A DNA stretch of 64,000 bases from Mycolicibacter heraklionensis (GTDB taxonomy: Bacteria > Actinomycetota > Actinomycetes > Mycobacteriales > Mycobacteriaceae): the NCBI GenBank assembly GCA_001673575.1, contig LZME01000037.1:1-64000 (forward strand). Direction: 5' to 3'. Every line of letters begins with the position of its first letter. The stretch's first letter is position 1. Position numbers and translations under genes: made by a program. Below are positions 25,446-34,688 of this stretch, piece after piece. Under the pieces are notes generated by a model. It was given only the letters and a program-made list of their open reading frames with translations, was not told the origin of the DNA and did not search any database.

Positions 25446-26150
25446 TTAGCGGACCACGACGATCTCCCGGCCCAGCTGATACCCGGGGGTCAACGGCAAG
25501 ATGTCGCCGCTCCAGAACGACCCGGGGTCGAACCAGTTCGAATTCTTGTCGGTCGACAGCAGCCCCATCTCCTCGTAGGTGATGGCCACCGTCTCGGCGC
25601 AGTAGGCGGTCTGCAACGCGACTTTGCTGTTGCGGGCCTTGCGTCGCTGGCTGATCTCGTGGACTTTGCGGTCCAGAAAAGGGATGCCGCGGGTCCAGTC
25701 GCTGGCCGTGGGCAGCCGGCCCCGCAGCCACCGGCCCGTCAGCCGCGCGGTGGTGGGAAACGCGGTGCCGTCCATCCGCGCGATCGCCTGCAGCAGGTGG
25801 TTCTCCTGCTTGCGGGTGATGGTCCCGCTGAGCTGGCGAAACCAGCAGCGCTGCTCGTAGCGGCCCATCCATTGTTCGACGGCGGCCCGGGCGTCGTTGA
25901 GCTGCACGCCACGGTGATTGGTGCCGGTCCAGAAGTCATGCAGCTTGTCCCCGAGCTCGGCATGCCAGATCAGCGGCGGCAGGTCATCGAGGGCCACCGT
26001 CATCCCGACGTGGTTCACCGGAGCGTTGGACAGCGTTTGGATGGCGCGGTCTGGGCCGGAGCGGCCCCGGAACAGCCAGATGTCGCCGGTACGCGTTTCA
26101 GCCAGCGCCCGCTCCAAGGTCACGGTGTGTTCGTCCACGCTCAGCACCAT
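25446..26150 (-). CDS. Permuted papain-like (YiiX/NlpC-P60-type) enzyme
   Basis: 234 residues from ATG 26150. TGDIWLFRGRSGPDRAIQTL, then NHVGMTVAL with a His early in the chain, and YCAETVAITYEEMGL with a Cys late, give the His-first, Cys-last order of permuted papain-fold amidases (YiiX/YaeF and LRAT relatives). There is no signal peptide, so it probably acts in the cytoplasm or at the inner membrane face, perhaps on acyl or peptide bonds. Convergent with the ABM gene and divergent from the small membrane ORF at 26156. Confidence 0.65.
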   Translation of the reverse strand: MVLSVDEHTVTLERALAETRTGDIWLFRGRSGPDRAIQTLSNAPVNHVGMTVALDDLPPLIWHAELGDKLHDFWTGTNHRGVQLNDARAAVEQWMGRYEQRCWFRQLSGTITRKQENHLLQAIARMDGTAFPTTARLTGRWLRGRLPTASDWTRGIPFLDRKVHEISQRRKARNSKVALQTAYCAETVAITYEEMGLLSTDKNSNWFDPGSFWSGDILPLTPGYQLGREIVVVR

Positions 26151-26155
26151 AAAGT

Positions 26156-26323
26156 GTGAGCGTGCGCAGCATCTGGAAATGGATCGGCCTGGCGGGCGTG
26201 GTCGGGGTTGCCGCCGGGGGAGTGCTGGTGGTGCGAGACCAGCGGCGGCGACGGGCCTACACACCCGAGGAGATCCGCGCCCGGCTGCATGAGCGGCTGG
26301 CCGAGGCCGGCGGCGAGGAATAG
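26156..26323 (+). CDS. 55-residue single-span membrane protein
   Basis: GTG 26156 (or 26162) to TAG 26321-26323. One transmembrane helix (WKWIGLAGVVGVAAGGVLVV) is followed by an RDQRRRRAY positive-inside flank and a helical tail (TPEEIRARLHERLAEAGGEE). The layout is typical of small actinobacterial membrane proteins. It stands between two minus-strand genes, with its start only 6 bp from the divergent start at 26150, so the two promoters must overlap. Confidence 0.6.
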   Translation: MSVRSIWKWIGLAGVVGVAAGGVLVVRDQRRRRAYTPEEIRARLHERLAEAGGEE

Positions 26324-26329
26324 CGCCCG

Positions 26330-27157
26330 TCAGCCCGCGGTGACGTCGACGGCATAGAGGCGGTGCGTGCCGGCGAAGCCCTTCAACTCGGCGTCGCGGC
26401 CGGCGCCGACGGCGATGTCGTCGCATTCCTTGACGGCGTCGCGCACCGGTCCGCTGATCAGGATCTGGCCGCCCTCGGCGGCCGCGGCCACCCGAGCGGC
26501 CATCGCCACGTTGCGCCCGAACAGGTCATCACCGCGGCGCACCGAGCGGCCCATGTGTACCCCGATCCGGACCCGGATCGGGTGCTGCGGTTTGCGCCCG
26601 CGTCGCGAAGCCAGCGCGTGCTGGATGGCGATGGCGCAGCGCACCGCTTGATCAGGTTGGGCGAAGGCGATCATGAAGCCGTCGCCTTGGCTCTTGACTA
26701 CATGCCCGGAGTGCTGCGTCACCAGACGTTGCACCATCTCGTCGTGCCGGGCGATCAGCTTCACCCAGGCGCGATCGCCGATCCGCTCGTTGAGTGCGGT
26801 GGACCCCTCGATGTCGGTGAACAGCACCACCACATGCCCGTTGGGGGTCAGGCGGGCCAGATCGGGTCGTTCCACCTCCGCCCAGTCCGCGAGGTCTTCG
26901 ATCGAACTGCGCACGGCGGCACCAAACCCCTGCTTGCGCACCAGGTTCGCGGTCTGCCACACCGTCTTGACGGCCTCACGTCCGCCGGCCAGCAACAGGT
27001 TGCGGGTGTCGACCCGACCGCGCAGCGCCTCGATCTCGGCCTGAGTCGTCCGCAACTGTCGGGTCAACACCGCCAGGGCGACGGCCTCGGTGAGCGCCAC
27101 CGCTGCCAGCACACCGGCCGCCAGCAGCGTCGGCGTCAACCATCCGATCCCGAACAT
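26330..27157 (-). CDS. Membrane-anchored class III adenylyl cyclase
   Basis: 275 residues. TM helix at about 9-33, a linker, then a cyclase homology domain (about 108-265). Metal ligands: Asp115 (FTDIEGST) and Asp159 (KSQGDGF). Lys155 and the Asp in [14 protein letters not shown] specify adenine, and the Asn and Arg of that motif are the transition-state residues, so every catalytic position for cAMP synthesis is present. The start is ATG 27157, next to the stop of the upstream hydrolase (27158). Confidence 0.9.
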   Translation of the reverse strand: MFGIGWLTPTLLAAGVLAAVALTEAVALAVLTRQLRTTQAEIEALRGRVDTRNLLLAGGREAVKTVWQTANLVRKQGFGAAVRSSIEDLADWAEVERPDLARLTPNGHVVVLFTDIEGSTALNERIGDRAWVKLIARHDEMVQRLVTQHSGHVVKSQGDGFMIAFAQPDQAVRCAIAIQHALASRRGRKPQHPIRVRIGVHMGRSVRRGDDLFGRNVAMAARVAAAAEGGQILISGPVRDAVKECDDIAVGAGRDAELKGFAGTHRLYAVDVTAG

Positions 27158-28009
27158 TCAGCCGGACACGAACTCGACGACGGCCGCGCTGAAGGCATCG
27201 TTGTCGTCACCGGCCGCGGTGTGCCCGGCGTCGGACAACTCGACCAGGCGCGCGCCGGGAACCTTGGACAGGAAGTCCGCGACACCCTCGGCGCTGACCA
27301 CGTCGGACAGTTTGCCGCGGATCAGCAGGATCGGGATCTGCAGCCCCATGGCGGCGGCCTCGATCTTCTCGGTGCGCAACGCCGGATCGTCGCCGGGTTT
27401 GGTCATCAGCGCCGGATCCCAGTGCCAGTACCAGCGGCCGTCGCGGAACCGCAGGTTCTTCTTCAGCCCCTCGGGACTGCGGGGCTTGGCCCGGTGCGGC
27501 AGGTAGGCGGCCACCGCGTCGGCGGCCTGCTCCAGGGAGTCGAAGCCGTCGATGTGGCTGAACATGAAGTCGCGGATCCGGGCGCTGCCGTCCTTCTCGT
27601 ACCGCGGCACCACGTCGACCAACACCAGCTTGGTCACCCGCTGCGGCCCGGCCTCATCGGCCACCAGAATGCCGGTCAGGCCGCCCATGCTGGCCCCGAT
27701 CAAGGCCACCGGCCGGCCGATCGCGTCGATCACCGCGACGGCGTCGGCGGTGAGCGTCTCGAGGGCGTAGTCGGCGTGGGGTGCGCGGTCGCTGTCGCCG
27801 TGGCCGCGGGTGTCGAGTGCGACGACGTGATAGCCGCGGTCGGCCAGGATCTGGCCGGTCTTGTGCCAGGAGTGCCGATTCTGTCCACCGCCGTGCAGCA
27901 TCACGATCGTCGGATGCTCGGCGGCTTCGGTGGCGCCCCGGTTCCACTCGTCGGCGACCAGCGTTACTCCGCCGACGCCGTCGTACTGGACGGTCTGGGC
28001 TGTGCGCAT
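27158..28009 (-). CDS. Alpha/beta hydrolase (serine nucleophile)
   Basis: 283 residues. Nucleophile elbow GASMGG with Ser107, oxyanion HGGGQNRHSW near 39, and a C-terminal catalytic His in SDAGHTAAGDD. A cap region (about 130-200) is present. The substrate is unknown; esterase or C-C hydrolase are both possible. The gene abuts the cyclase gene without spacing on the same strand, so the two are probably one unit. Divergent from another hydrolase at 28081. Confidence 0.88.
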   Translation of the reverse strand: MRTAQTVQYDGVGGVTLVADEWNRGATEAAEHPTIVMLHGGGQNRHSWHKTGQILADRGYHVVALDTRGHGDSDRAPHADYALETLTADAVAVIDAIGRPVALIGASMGGLTGILVADEAGPQRVTKLVLVDVVPRYEKDGSARIRDFMFSHIDGFDSLEQAADAVAAYLPHRAKPRSPEGLKKNLRFRDGRWYWHWDPALMTKPGDDPALRTEKIEAAAMGLQIPILLIRGKLSDVVSAEGVADFLSKVPGARLVELSDAGHTAAGDDNDAFSAAVVEFVSG

Positions 28010-28080
28010 CTCAAGATGGTAGATAGTTTGGACGACAGGGCGGACTGAAACGCCTGCTTGGCCCGGTCTGGGGGTATGTG

Positions 28081-28971
28081 ATGAGTGAACCGCGGTGGAT
28101 CGACGTGTCTACGCCCGGGGTCGCGCTCAAGGCACTGAGTTGGGGGACACCGGGTGACCCGGTGGCGTTGTGCCTGCACGGGTTTCCCGACACCGCCTAC
28201 GGATGGCGCCGGCTGGCACCGCAGTTGGTCGCGGCCGGTTGGCACGTGGTGGCGCCGTTCATGCGGGGCTACGCCCCGTCGTCGATTCCCTCGGACGGCA
28301 GCTACCACATCGGCGCTCTGATGGACGACGCACTGCGTGTGCACGCCGCCGTCGGCGCGACCGGTCGCGACGTGGTGATCGGTCATGACTGGGGCGCGAT
28401 GGCCGCCACGGGCCTGGCCGCGTTGCCGGACAGTCCGTTCACCAAGGCGGTGATCATGTCGGTGCCGCCGCCGGCGTCGCTGCGCGCGGTCCGCGGCAAA
28501 GACCGGCTTACCCTGGCCAGCTACCTGCCGGCGCAACTTGTGCGCAGCTGGTACATCAGCTACTTCCAACTGCCGTGGCTGCCCGACCGATCCGCCTCCT
28601 GGGTGCTGCCACTGTTATGGCGGCGCTGGTCGCCCGGGTACGCCGCCGAGGAAGATCTGCGGCACGTCGACGCGGCCATCGGAACCCCGGAGGGCTGGCG
28701 GGCCGCACTCGGCCCCTACCGGGCGCTGCGCAGCCTGCGGGCCCCCGATCGCTACGCGGATCTGCACCGGCACTGGCTGCAGCTTCCACGCCTGCAGACC
28801 CTGTACCTGCATGGGCGCACCGATGGCTGCATGTCGCCGGGATTCACACAGTGGGTGCAGCCGGCGTTGCCCGCGGGCAGTGCGGTGGCTGTCGTCGAGA
28901 ACGCCGGCCACTTCCTGCAACTCGAGCAGCCCGACGAGGTCGCCGATCGGGTGCTGCAATTCTTGACCTGA
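28081..28971 (+). CDS. Alpha/beta hydrolase, epoxide hydrolase-like
   Basis: 296 residues. HGFPDTAYGWRRL forms the oxyanion region. The nucleophile position is Asp103 in IGHDWGAMA, as in epoxide hydrolases and haloalkane dehalogenases, and the catalytic His is in NAGHFLQLEQP near the end. ATG 28081 is used; an in-frame GTG precedes it directly. The stop overlaps the ATG of the next gene (TGATG), so translation is coupled to a WS/DGAT-like acyltransferase. Confidence 0.87.
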   Translation: MSEPRWIDVSTPGVALKALSWGTPGDPVALCLHGFPDTAYGWRRLAPQLVAAGWHVVAPFMRGYAPSSIPSDGSYHIGALMDDALRVHAAVGATGRDVVIGHDWGAMAATGLAALPDSPFTKAVIMSVPPPASLRAVRGKDRLTLASYLPAQLVRSWYISYFQLPWLPDRSASWVLPLLWRRWSPGYAAEEDLRHVDAAIGTPEGWRAALGPYRALRSLRAPDRYADLHRHWLQLPRLQTLYLHGRTDGCMSPGFTQWVQPALPAGSAVAVVENAGHFLQLEQPDEVADRVLQFLT

Positions 28972-30212
28972 TGCGCGGGCGCCCGATGACGGCGATCGAC
29001 GCGCAGTTCTACTGGATGTCGGCGAAGATCCCCAGCGACCAGTTCCTGCTGTACGCGTTTGCCGGGTTGCCTGCCGATCTCGACGCCGCGATCGCCGAGG
29101 TGCTCGACCGAGCTCGAATGATCCCGGACTTTTCCATCCGGATCGCCGATGCGGGTGCACTGCGCTACCCGCGATGGGTGCCGATCACCGAGCCCCGCGA
29201 GGACGTAGCCGCGATCCGTGCCCCCGGTGATAGTTGGGCCGGTTGCCTGGATGCGGTCGCGCGCCTGACCGACGACCAGCTCGACGTGCGGGTGGTGCCC
29301 TGGCGGTTGCACGTGTTCGCGCCGGTGCACGACATTCCCGGGCACCGCGGCGCGGGCACGGTGGTGGTGCTGCAGGTGGCGCATGCCCTCGCCGACGGTG
29401 GGCGGGCTTCCGCGTTGGCCGCCTGGCTGTTCGGCCGGGCCGCGCCGGTTCCCCGGGTGACGAAACCGGGCCGGGGCTTCCTGCCGTGGCGCGCGGTTGT
29501 GGCGGCGCGCACCCACCGCCGCCGAGTCGATGACACGGCGGCGGGACTCTTGCCGGCCCCAGTGGGCGACCGTCCGGTGTTGGCCACCAATAACCGGCCG
29601 GCCGGCGGCCGAACAGTGCGCACCCTGGTGCGCCAGCGCACGGAACTGGGCGGGCCGACCGTCACCGTGGCAGTGCTGTCGGCGGTGTCGGCGGCGCTGT
29701 CGGAGTATCTCGACGAGCCCTGCGATGAACTGGGCGCGGAGGTGCCGATGGCCAAAGCCGGTGAGCGCCAGGCCCACAACCACTTCGGCAATATTCCGGT
29801 CGGGCTTTACCCGCACCTGGGCCATGATTCACGTTGCGAGCGGATCGCCGCCGACATCGCCGGGGGCCGGCTTCGCGGCCGACACCCGGCTTCGGCGGCG
29901 GCCGATCGGGCCTTCGCCGCGACGCCCGCGGCGCTGCTGCGCTGGGGCGTAGCCAATTTCGACCCCGACGTCCGGCCGGAGCGGGTTACGGGCAACACCG
30001 TGGTCTCCAGCGTGCACCGCGGCGCCGCGGACCTGCGTTTCGGTGCGGTGCCGGTACTGCTGACCGCAGGGTTCCCGGCGCTGTCCCCGGCGATGGGACT
30101 GACCCATGGTGTGCACGGCATCGGCGACACGGTGGTCGTGAGCGTGCATTCCGCCGAATCGGCGGTCGAGGATATCGAGGTATATCTGCGATTGCTGGAC
30201 GCCGCGTTGTAG
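28971..30212 (+). CDS. Wax ester synthase/diacylglycerol acyltransferase-like protein
   Basis: 413 residues from ATG 28971, or 404 if ATG 28986 is used. TAIDAQFYWMSAKIPSDQF matches the family start, and the HxxxDG acyltransferase motif is present as AHALADGGRA (about residue 140). The C-terminal half has NHFGNIPVGLYP and SAAADRAFAATPAALLRWG. Family members make triacylglycerol or wax esters at lipid droplets. It is shorter than the classical Tgs enzymes (about 445-470), and several inner segments are missing, so activity is less certain. Coupled to the upstream hydrolase. Confidence 0.75.
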   Translation: MRGRPMTAIDAQFYWMSAKIPSDQFLLYAFAGLPADLDAAIAEVLDRARMIPDFSIRIADAGALRYPRWVPITEPREDVAAIRAPGDSWAGCLDAVARLTDDQLDVRVVPWRLHVFAPVHDIPGHRGAGTVVVLQVAHALADGGRASALAAWLFGRAAPVPRVTKPGRGFLPWRAVVAARTHRRRVDDTAAGLLPAPVGDRPVLATNNRPAGGRTVRTLVRQRTELGGPTVTVAVLSAVSAALSEYLDEPCDELGAEVPMAKAGERQAHNHFGNIPVGLYPHLGHDSRCERIAADIAGGRLRGRHPASAAADRAFAATPAALLRWGVANFDPDVRPERVTGNTVVSSVHRGAADLRFGAVPVLLTAGFPALSPAMGLTHGVHGIGDTVVVSVHSAESAVEDIEVYLRLLDAAL

Positions 30213-30221
30213 TTTGGGCAG

Positions 30222-30740
30222 ATGGTCACTGCTGCTGATGTCGCATTGCTGCTCTTGCGCCTGGTTCTCGGTCTGACCATGGCGGCGCATGGGTTCAACA
30301 AGTTCTTCGGTGGAGGACGAATCCCCGGCACGGCGGGATGGTTCGAAAGCATCGGGATGAAGTACGGCAAGTTCCAGGCGGTGACGGCGGCAACCGCCGA
30401 GATCGCTGCCGGACTTGGGCTGGCGGTGGGGCTGCTGACCCCGATCGCCGCCGCCGGATTCGTGGCCCTGATGGCGGTGGCAGTGTGGACCGTGCACCGC
30501 ACCAACGGCTTCTTCGTGCTGACCAACGGCTGGGAGTACAACCTGGTGCTGGCCACCGGCGCCGTCGTGGTGGCGATGCTCGGGCCCGGCTATCTCAGCG
30601 CCGACCACCAGATCTTCTGCCACTGCTGGAAGAACGGCTGGCCGGGGCTATGGATCTCGCTTGGCCTCGGGCTGGCGGGCGCCATCGGCCAGCTGGCACT
30701 GTTCTACCGACCGGGCGGAACCAGCGCGACCGGCGAGTAG
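30222..30740 (+). CDS. DoxX family membrane protein
   Basis: 172 residues with four transmembrane helices (LLLLRLVLGLTMAAHGFNKF, AATAEIAAGLGLAVGLLTPI, NLVLATGAVVVAMLGPG and a terminal LWISLGLGLAGAIGQLALF). The RLVLGxxMxxHGxxKF start is the DoxX signature. The role in mycobacteria is usually linked to redox homeostasis. Its last 37 bp overlap the convergent prpR gene. Confidence 0.88.
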   Translation: MVTAADVALLLLRLVLGLTMAAHGFNKFFGGGRIPGTAGWFESIGMKYGKFQAVTAATAEIAAGLGLAVGLLTPIAAAGFVALMAVAVWTVHRTNGFFVLTNGWEYNLVLATGAVVVAMLGPGYLSADHQIFCHCWKNGWPGLWISLGLGLAGAIGQLALFYRPGGTSATGE

Positions 30741-32149
30741 GGCAGCCCGCTGCCGGCGTTCTCGTCGACGACCACCCGCCGGCCCAGAAACGGGAACGCC
30801 CGCTGCGGGCACGCCTCGCGTTCGCAGATCTTGCACCCCGCACCGATCGGCACCACGGTGGCGGCGTCACCCAGGGCGACGCCGGTGGAGTACACCAGCT
30901 TGTCGGCATGCGCCAGATCGCAACCCAAGCCGACGGCGAAAGTCTTGTGCTGGCCCAGATAGCCGCGCCCCTCGGGCGGCGTGGTGGTGGCGATCCAGAA
31001 GTACTTGCGGCCGTCGGGCATCTGCGCCACCTGGGTGACGATCCGGCCCGGTTGACTGAACGCGTCGTGCACCACCCACAGCGGACAGCTGCCACCGACT
31101 CGGCTGAAGTGAAACGCGGTGGCGGACTGGCGCTTCGAGATGTTTCCCGCCTTGTCGGTACGCACGAAGATGAACGGCACCCCGCGACGTCCGGGCTGCT
31201 GCAGCGTCGACAGGCGATGGCACACCGTCTCGAAGCCGACCTCGAAGCGGCGTCCCAACAGATCGATGTCGTAGCGCAGGTCGGTGGCGGAACGCTGAAA
31301 CTGCCGATACGGCAACAGGAACGCGCCGGCGAAGTAGTTGGCCAACCCGATCTTGGCCACCCCGCGGGACTCCGGGCTCAACGACTGGTCTTGCGCCACG
31401 ATGTCCGACATCAACTCCTGCTGGGTCAGCAGGGCCAGCTGGGTGGCGATTTGGAAGGCCCGCTGGCCGGCCAGCAACCAATGTGCGATGCGCAGCACCC
31501 GAGTCGCCGGGTCGAAGACCCGTTTGGTCCCGGCGGGCAGGTCGTCGACGATCGCCACGGTGATGTCGAATCGTTCGGCCATCAGCGCCGACAGCTGAAT
31601 ATCCAAGCCGCCGAAGCGCATCCCGGTCTCGACGAACAGTCTCTCGGCGGCGTTGTCGAGTTCACCGATGTAGTTGTTGCGGTCGTAGAAGAAGTCGCGG
31701 ACCTCCTCGAACGGCATCGGCCGCGCCACAGTCTGCGCCGAGTCGCCCGAGATCTGTGACCGGTAGGACTCCAATTCCTCGGTGGCCGCGCGTAGTTGGC
31801 GGTGCATGGTCAGCAGGCTGTTGCCGATGTCGGGCATGCGCGCGACGAGTTCCTCGATCTGGCTGTCGCTGGCGGCGTGTTCGCCGGCCGTTGCGGTGAA
31901 CATGTCACGCAGGTCGGCCACCAGCCGGGCATCGGCGTCCCCGGAGAAGTACTGCGCGGGCAGGCTGAACCGGTCGGTGAGCGCCAGCAGCACCGGCACG
32001 GTGATCGGCCGCTGGTCGTTCTCGAGCTGGTTGACGTAGCTGGTCGACAGGTTCAGGGCGCGTGCCAGGGCCACCTGGGTCAGGCCGCGCTCCTCACGCA
32101 GGCGTCGCAGCCGGGCCCCGGCGAAGGTCCGGGTGGTGGTGGGAGCCAT
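30704..32149 (-). CDS. prpR: Propionate catabolism regulator PrpR
   Basis: 481 residues, orthologous to Rv1129c. N-terminal Xre-type HTH (residues about 10-65: LRRLREERGLTQVALARALN, STSYVNQLEND). A short-chain-fatty-acyl-CoA-sensing middle domain follows, and a C-terminal domain with cysteines in GLGCDLAHA and AGCKICEREACPQ, which in M. tuberculosis PrpR hold an iron-sulfur cluster. It activates the methylcitrate genes, here divergent at 32269, through sites in the shared intergenic region. ATG 32149. Confidence 0.95.
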   Translation of the reverse strand: MAPTTTRTFAGARLRRLREERGLTQVALARALNLSTSYVNQLENDQRPITVPVLLALTDRFSLPAQYFSGDADARLVADLRDMFTATAGEHAASDSQIEELVARMPDIGNSLLTMHRQLRAATEELESYRSQISGDSAQTVARPMPFEEVRDFFYDRNNYIGELDNAAERLFVETGMRFGGLDIQLSALMAERFDITVAIVDDLPAGTKRVFDPATRVLRIAHWLLAGQRAFQIATQLALLTQQELMSDIVAQDQSLSPESRGVAKIGLANYFAGAFLLPYRQFQRSATDLRYDIDLLGRRFEVGFETVCHRLSTLQQPGRRGVPFIFVRTDKAGNISKRQSATAFHFSRVGGSCPLWVVHDAFSQPGRIVTQVAQMPDGRKYFWIATTTPPEGRGYLGQHKTFAVGLGCDLAHADKLVYSTGVALGDAATVVPIGAGCKICEREACPQRAFPFLGRRVVVDENAGSGLPYSPVALVPPGR

Positions 32150-32174
32150 GGGGTGAGCGTAACCCCTCGACCCA

Positions 32175-32190
32175 TTCGCAAAGTTCGCAA
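32175..32190. promoter_or_regulatory. RamB/PrpR-type binding site
   Basis: TTCGCAAAGTTCGCAA: two TTCGCAA half-sites spaced 9 bp apart. TTCGCAAAGTTC differs by one base from the reverse complement of the C. glutamicum RamB motif GAACTTTGCAAA. It lies between prpR and prpD, as expected for PrpR, whose DNA-binding domain is RamB-like. Confidence 0.65.
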
Positions 32191-32268
32191 TAACGGCCGA
32201 ACTAGGACGCATTAATACGCATTTTCCATGCATACCGGGGTTTACCTGTCGTGCGTAGGGTGTGGAAT

Positions 32269-33774
32269 ATGCAGCTACACGACGTGAAGACCCGCCGCAG
32301 TGCCGATGACTTTCCTCGCTCTGAGCACCTCGCCTGGAAGATCGCGCAAGTGGCCGCCGATCCGGTGGCGGTTCCCGACGACACCGCGGCAATGGTGATC
32401 AACCGGATCATCGACAACGCCGCCGTCAGCGCGGCCTCGGTGCTGCGCCGGCCGGTGACCGTAGCCCGTCGCCAGGCCCTGGCGCATCCTTCGAATCCGG
32501 GAGCCACGGTCTTCGGTGTCGACGGCAGCTACTCGGCCGAGTGGGCCGCCTGGGCCAACGGCACCGCGGTGCGCGAACTGGACTTCCACGACACCTTCCT
32601 GGCCGCGGAGTATTCGCACCCCGGCGACAACATCCCCCCGCTGGTGGCGGTCGCCCAGCAGCTCGGGCTCTCCGGCGCCGACCTGATCCGCGGCCTGGCC
32701 ACGGCGTACGAGATCCAGGTCGACCTGGTGAAGGGCATCTGCCTGCATGAGCACAAGATCGACCACGTCGCGCACCTCGGACCGTCGGTGGCCGCGGGGA
32801 TCGGCACCATGCTGCGGCTGGACCCCGAGGTGATCTACCAGGCGGTCGGCCAGGCGCTGCACCTGACCACTGCGACCCGCCAATCCCGCAAGGGCCTGAT
32901 CTCCAGCTGGAAGGCCTACGCGCCGGCTTGGGCCGGCAAGGTCGGCATCGAGGCCGTGGACCGGGCGATGCGCGGTGAGGGCGCACCCGCCCCGATCTGG
33001 GAGGGCGAGGACGGCGTGATCGCCTGGATGCTCTCCGGCAAAGACCACACCTACCAGGTGCCGCTGCCCGGCCCCGGCGAGCCCAAGCGCGCCATCCTGG
33101 ACACCTACACCAAGGAGTACTCCGCGGAGTACCAGAGCCAGGCGCTGATCGACCTGGCCAAGCGGCTCCGGGAGCGGATCGGTGACCTGAGCCAGGTGGC
33201 CACCATCAAGCTGCACACCAGCCACCACACCCACTACGTGATCGGCACCGGCTCGGGCGACCCGCAGAAGTTCGACCCGGATGCCTCGCGGGAAACCCTG
33301 GACCACTCGGTGATGTACATCTTCGCCGTCGCGTTGGAAGACGGCAGCTGGCACCACGTGCGGTCGTACTCACCGGAGCGTGCCCACCGTCCCGACACCA
33401 TCGCGTTGTGGCACAAGATCTCCACCGTCGAGGACCCGGAGTGGACCCGGCGTTATCACTCGAGCGATCCGAATGAGAAGGCCTTCGGTGCCCGCGCCGA
33501 GGTGACGATGGCCAGCGGGGAAGTGATCACCGACGAGCTTGCGATCGCCGACGCACACCCGCTGGGAGCGCGGCCGTTCGAGCGTAAGCAGTACATCGGC
33601 AAGTTCACCGAACTCGCCGAGGGCATCGTGACCACCGCCGAGCAGGAGCGGTTCCTGGCTGCCGCAGAAGGCCTAGTGGGGTTGGCGGGCTCCGAACTGC
33701 GCGGGCTGAACATCGTGGTCGAGCCCGCGGTACTGGACCAGGCGCCGGCGACTCCCGACGGGATCTTCCGGTGA
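32269..33774 (+). CDS. prpD: 2-methylcitrate dehydratase
   Basis: 501 residues. Second enzyme of the methylcitrate cycle, turning 2-methylcitrate into 2-methylaconitate. MmgE/PrpD family features: [40 protein letters not shown] and [16 protein letters not shown] 32269 is used; an in-frame GTG at 32251 would remove the start of the leader. Stop and the next GTG overlap (GTGA), so prpD-prpB-prpC form a coupled operon behind the PrpR site. Confidence 0.96.
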   Translation: MQLHDVKTRRSADDFPRSEHLAWKIAQVAADPVAVPDDTAAMVINRIIDNAAVSAASVLRRPVTVARRQALAHPSNPGATVFGVDGSYSAEWAAWANGTAVRELDFHDTFLAAEYSHPGDNIPPLVAVAQQLGLSGADLIRGLATAYEIQVDLVKGICLHEHKIDHVAHLGPSVAAGIGTMLRLDPEVIYQAVGQALHLTTATRQSRKGLISSWKAYAPAWAGKVGIEAVDRAMRGEGAPAPIWEGEDGVIAWMLSGKDHTYQVPLPGPGEPKRAILDTYTKEYSAEYQSQALIDLAKRLRERIGDLSQVATIKLHTSHHTHYVIGTGSGDPQKFDPDASRETLDHSVMYIFAVALEDGSWHHVRSYSPERAHRPDTIALWHKISTVEDPEWTRRYHSSDPNEKAFGARAEVTMASGEVITDELAIADAHPLGARPFERKQYIGKFTELAEGIVTTAEQERFLAAAEGLVGLAGSELRGLNIVVEPAVLDQAPATPDGIFR

Positions 33775-34688
33775 GTGGGCTGCTCGGGGCCGCCGCGGCC
33801 CCGTCGGACAAACGGGCGGCGTTTCGCTCGGGCCTGAAATCCGGGCAGTTGCAACGGTTCCCGGGTGCGTTCTCGCCGCTGGTCGCCAAGCTGGTGGCCG
33901 AGATCGGATTCGAAGGTGTCTACGTCTCCGGTGCGGCGCTCTCGGCCGACCTGGGGCTGCCGGACATCGGGCTGACCACGCTGACCGAGGTGGCCGGGCG
34001 CGGCGCCCAGATCGCGGCCGCCACCAGCCTGCCGACCTTGATCGACGCCGACACCGGCTTCGGTGAGCCGATGAGTGCTGCCCGCACCATCGCGGTGCTC
34101 GAAGACGCCGGGCTGGCCGGGTGCCATCTGGAAGACCAGGTCAACCCCAAGCGGTGCGGACACCTCGACGGCAAGGCCGTGGTGCCCGCAAGCGAGATGG
34201 TCAAACGGCTGCGGGCCGCGGTTACCGCGCGCCGGGACCCGAACTTCGTCATCTGTGCCCGCACCGATGCCGCCGGCATCGAAGGGCTTCCCGCCGCGAT
34301 CGATCGCGCGAAGGCCTACGCAGACGCCGGAGCCGACCTGATCTTCACCGAAGCACTACGCGGGCCGGCTGACTTCGAACATTTCCGCGCTGCAGTCGAC
34401 GTGCCGCTGCTGGCCAACATGACCGAGTTCGGCAAATCGGAGCTGCTGACCGCCGCGCAACTGTCCGACCTCGGCTACAACGCAGTGATCTATCCGGTCA
34501 CCACGCTGCGGCTGGCGATGTTCGCCGTCGAAGTAGGACTGCGCGAGATCGACACGGCCGGAACGCAATCCGGGCTGCTGGGCCAGATGCAGCACCGCAG
34601 TCGGCTCTACGAGCTGCTGCGCTACGCCGAGTACAACCAGTTCGACGACGACATCTTCAACTTCACCATTCAAGGAGGCAGACGGTGA
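33771..34688 (+). CDS. prpB: 2-methylisocitrate lyase
   Basis: 305 residues of the isocitrate lyase/PEP mutase fold. It cleaves 2-methylisocitrate into pyruvate and succinate. The catalytic-loop signature is [15 protein letters not shown] with the active Cys, and EDQ for metal binding lies just before it. It starts by GTGA overlap with prpD and ends by GTGA overlap with prpC. M. tuberculosis lacks this gene in the operon and relies on isocitrate lyase, so its presence is a marker of this lineage. Confidence 0.95.
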   Translation: MSGLLGAAAAPSDKRAAFRSGLKSGQLQRFPGAFSPLVAKLVAEIGFEGVYVSGAALSADLGLPDIGLTTLTEVAGRGAQIAAATSLPTLIDADTGFGEPMSAARTIAVLEDAGLAGCHLEDQVNPKRCGHLDGKAVVPASEMVKRLRAAVTARRDPNFVICARTDAAGIEGLPAAIDRAKAYADAGADLIFTEALRGPADFEHFRAAVDVPLLANMTEFGKSELLTAAQLSDLGYNAVIYPVTTLRLAMFAVEVGLREIDTAGTQSGLLGQMQHRSRLYELLRYAEYNQFDDDIFNFTIQGGRR

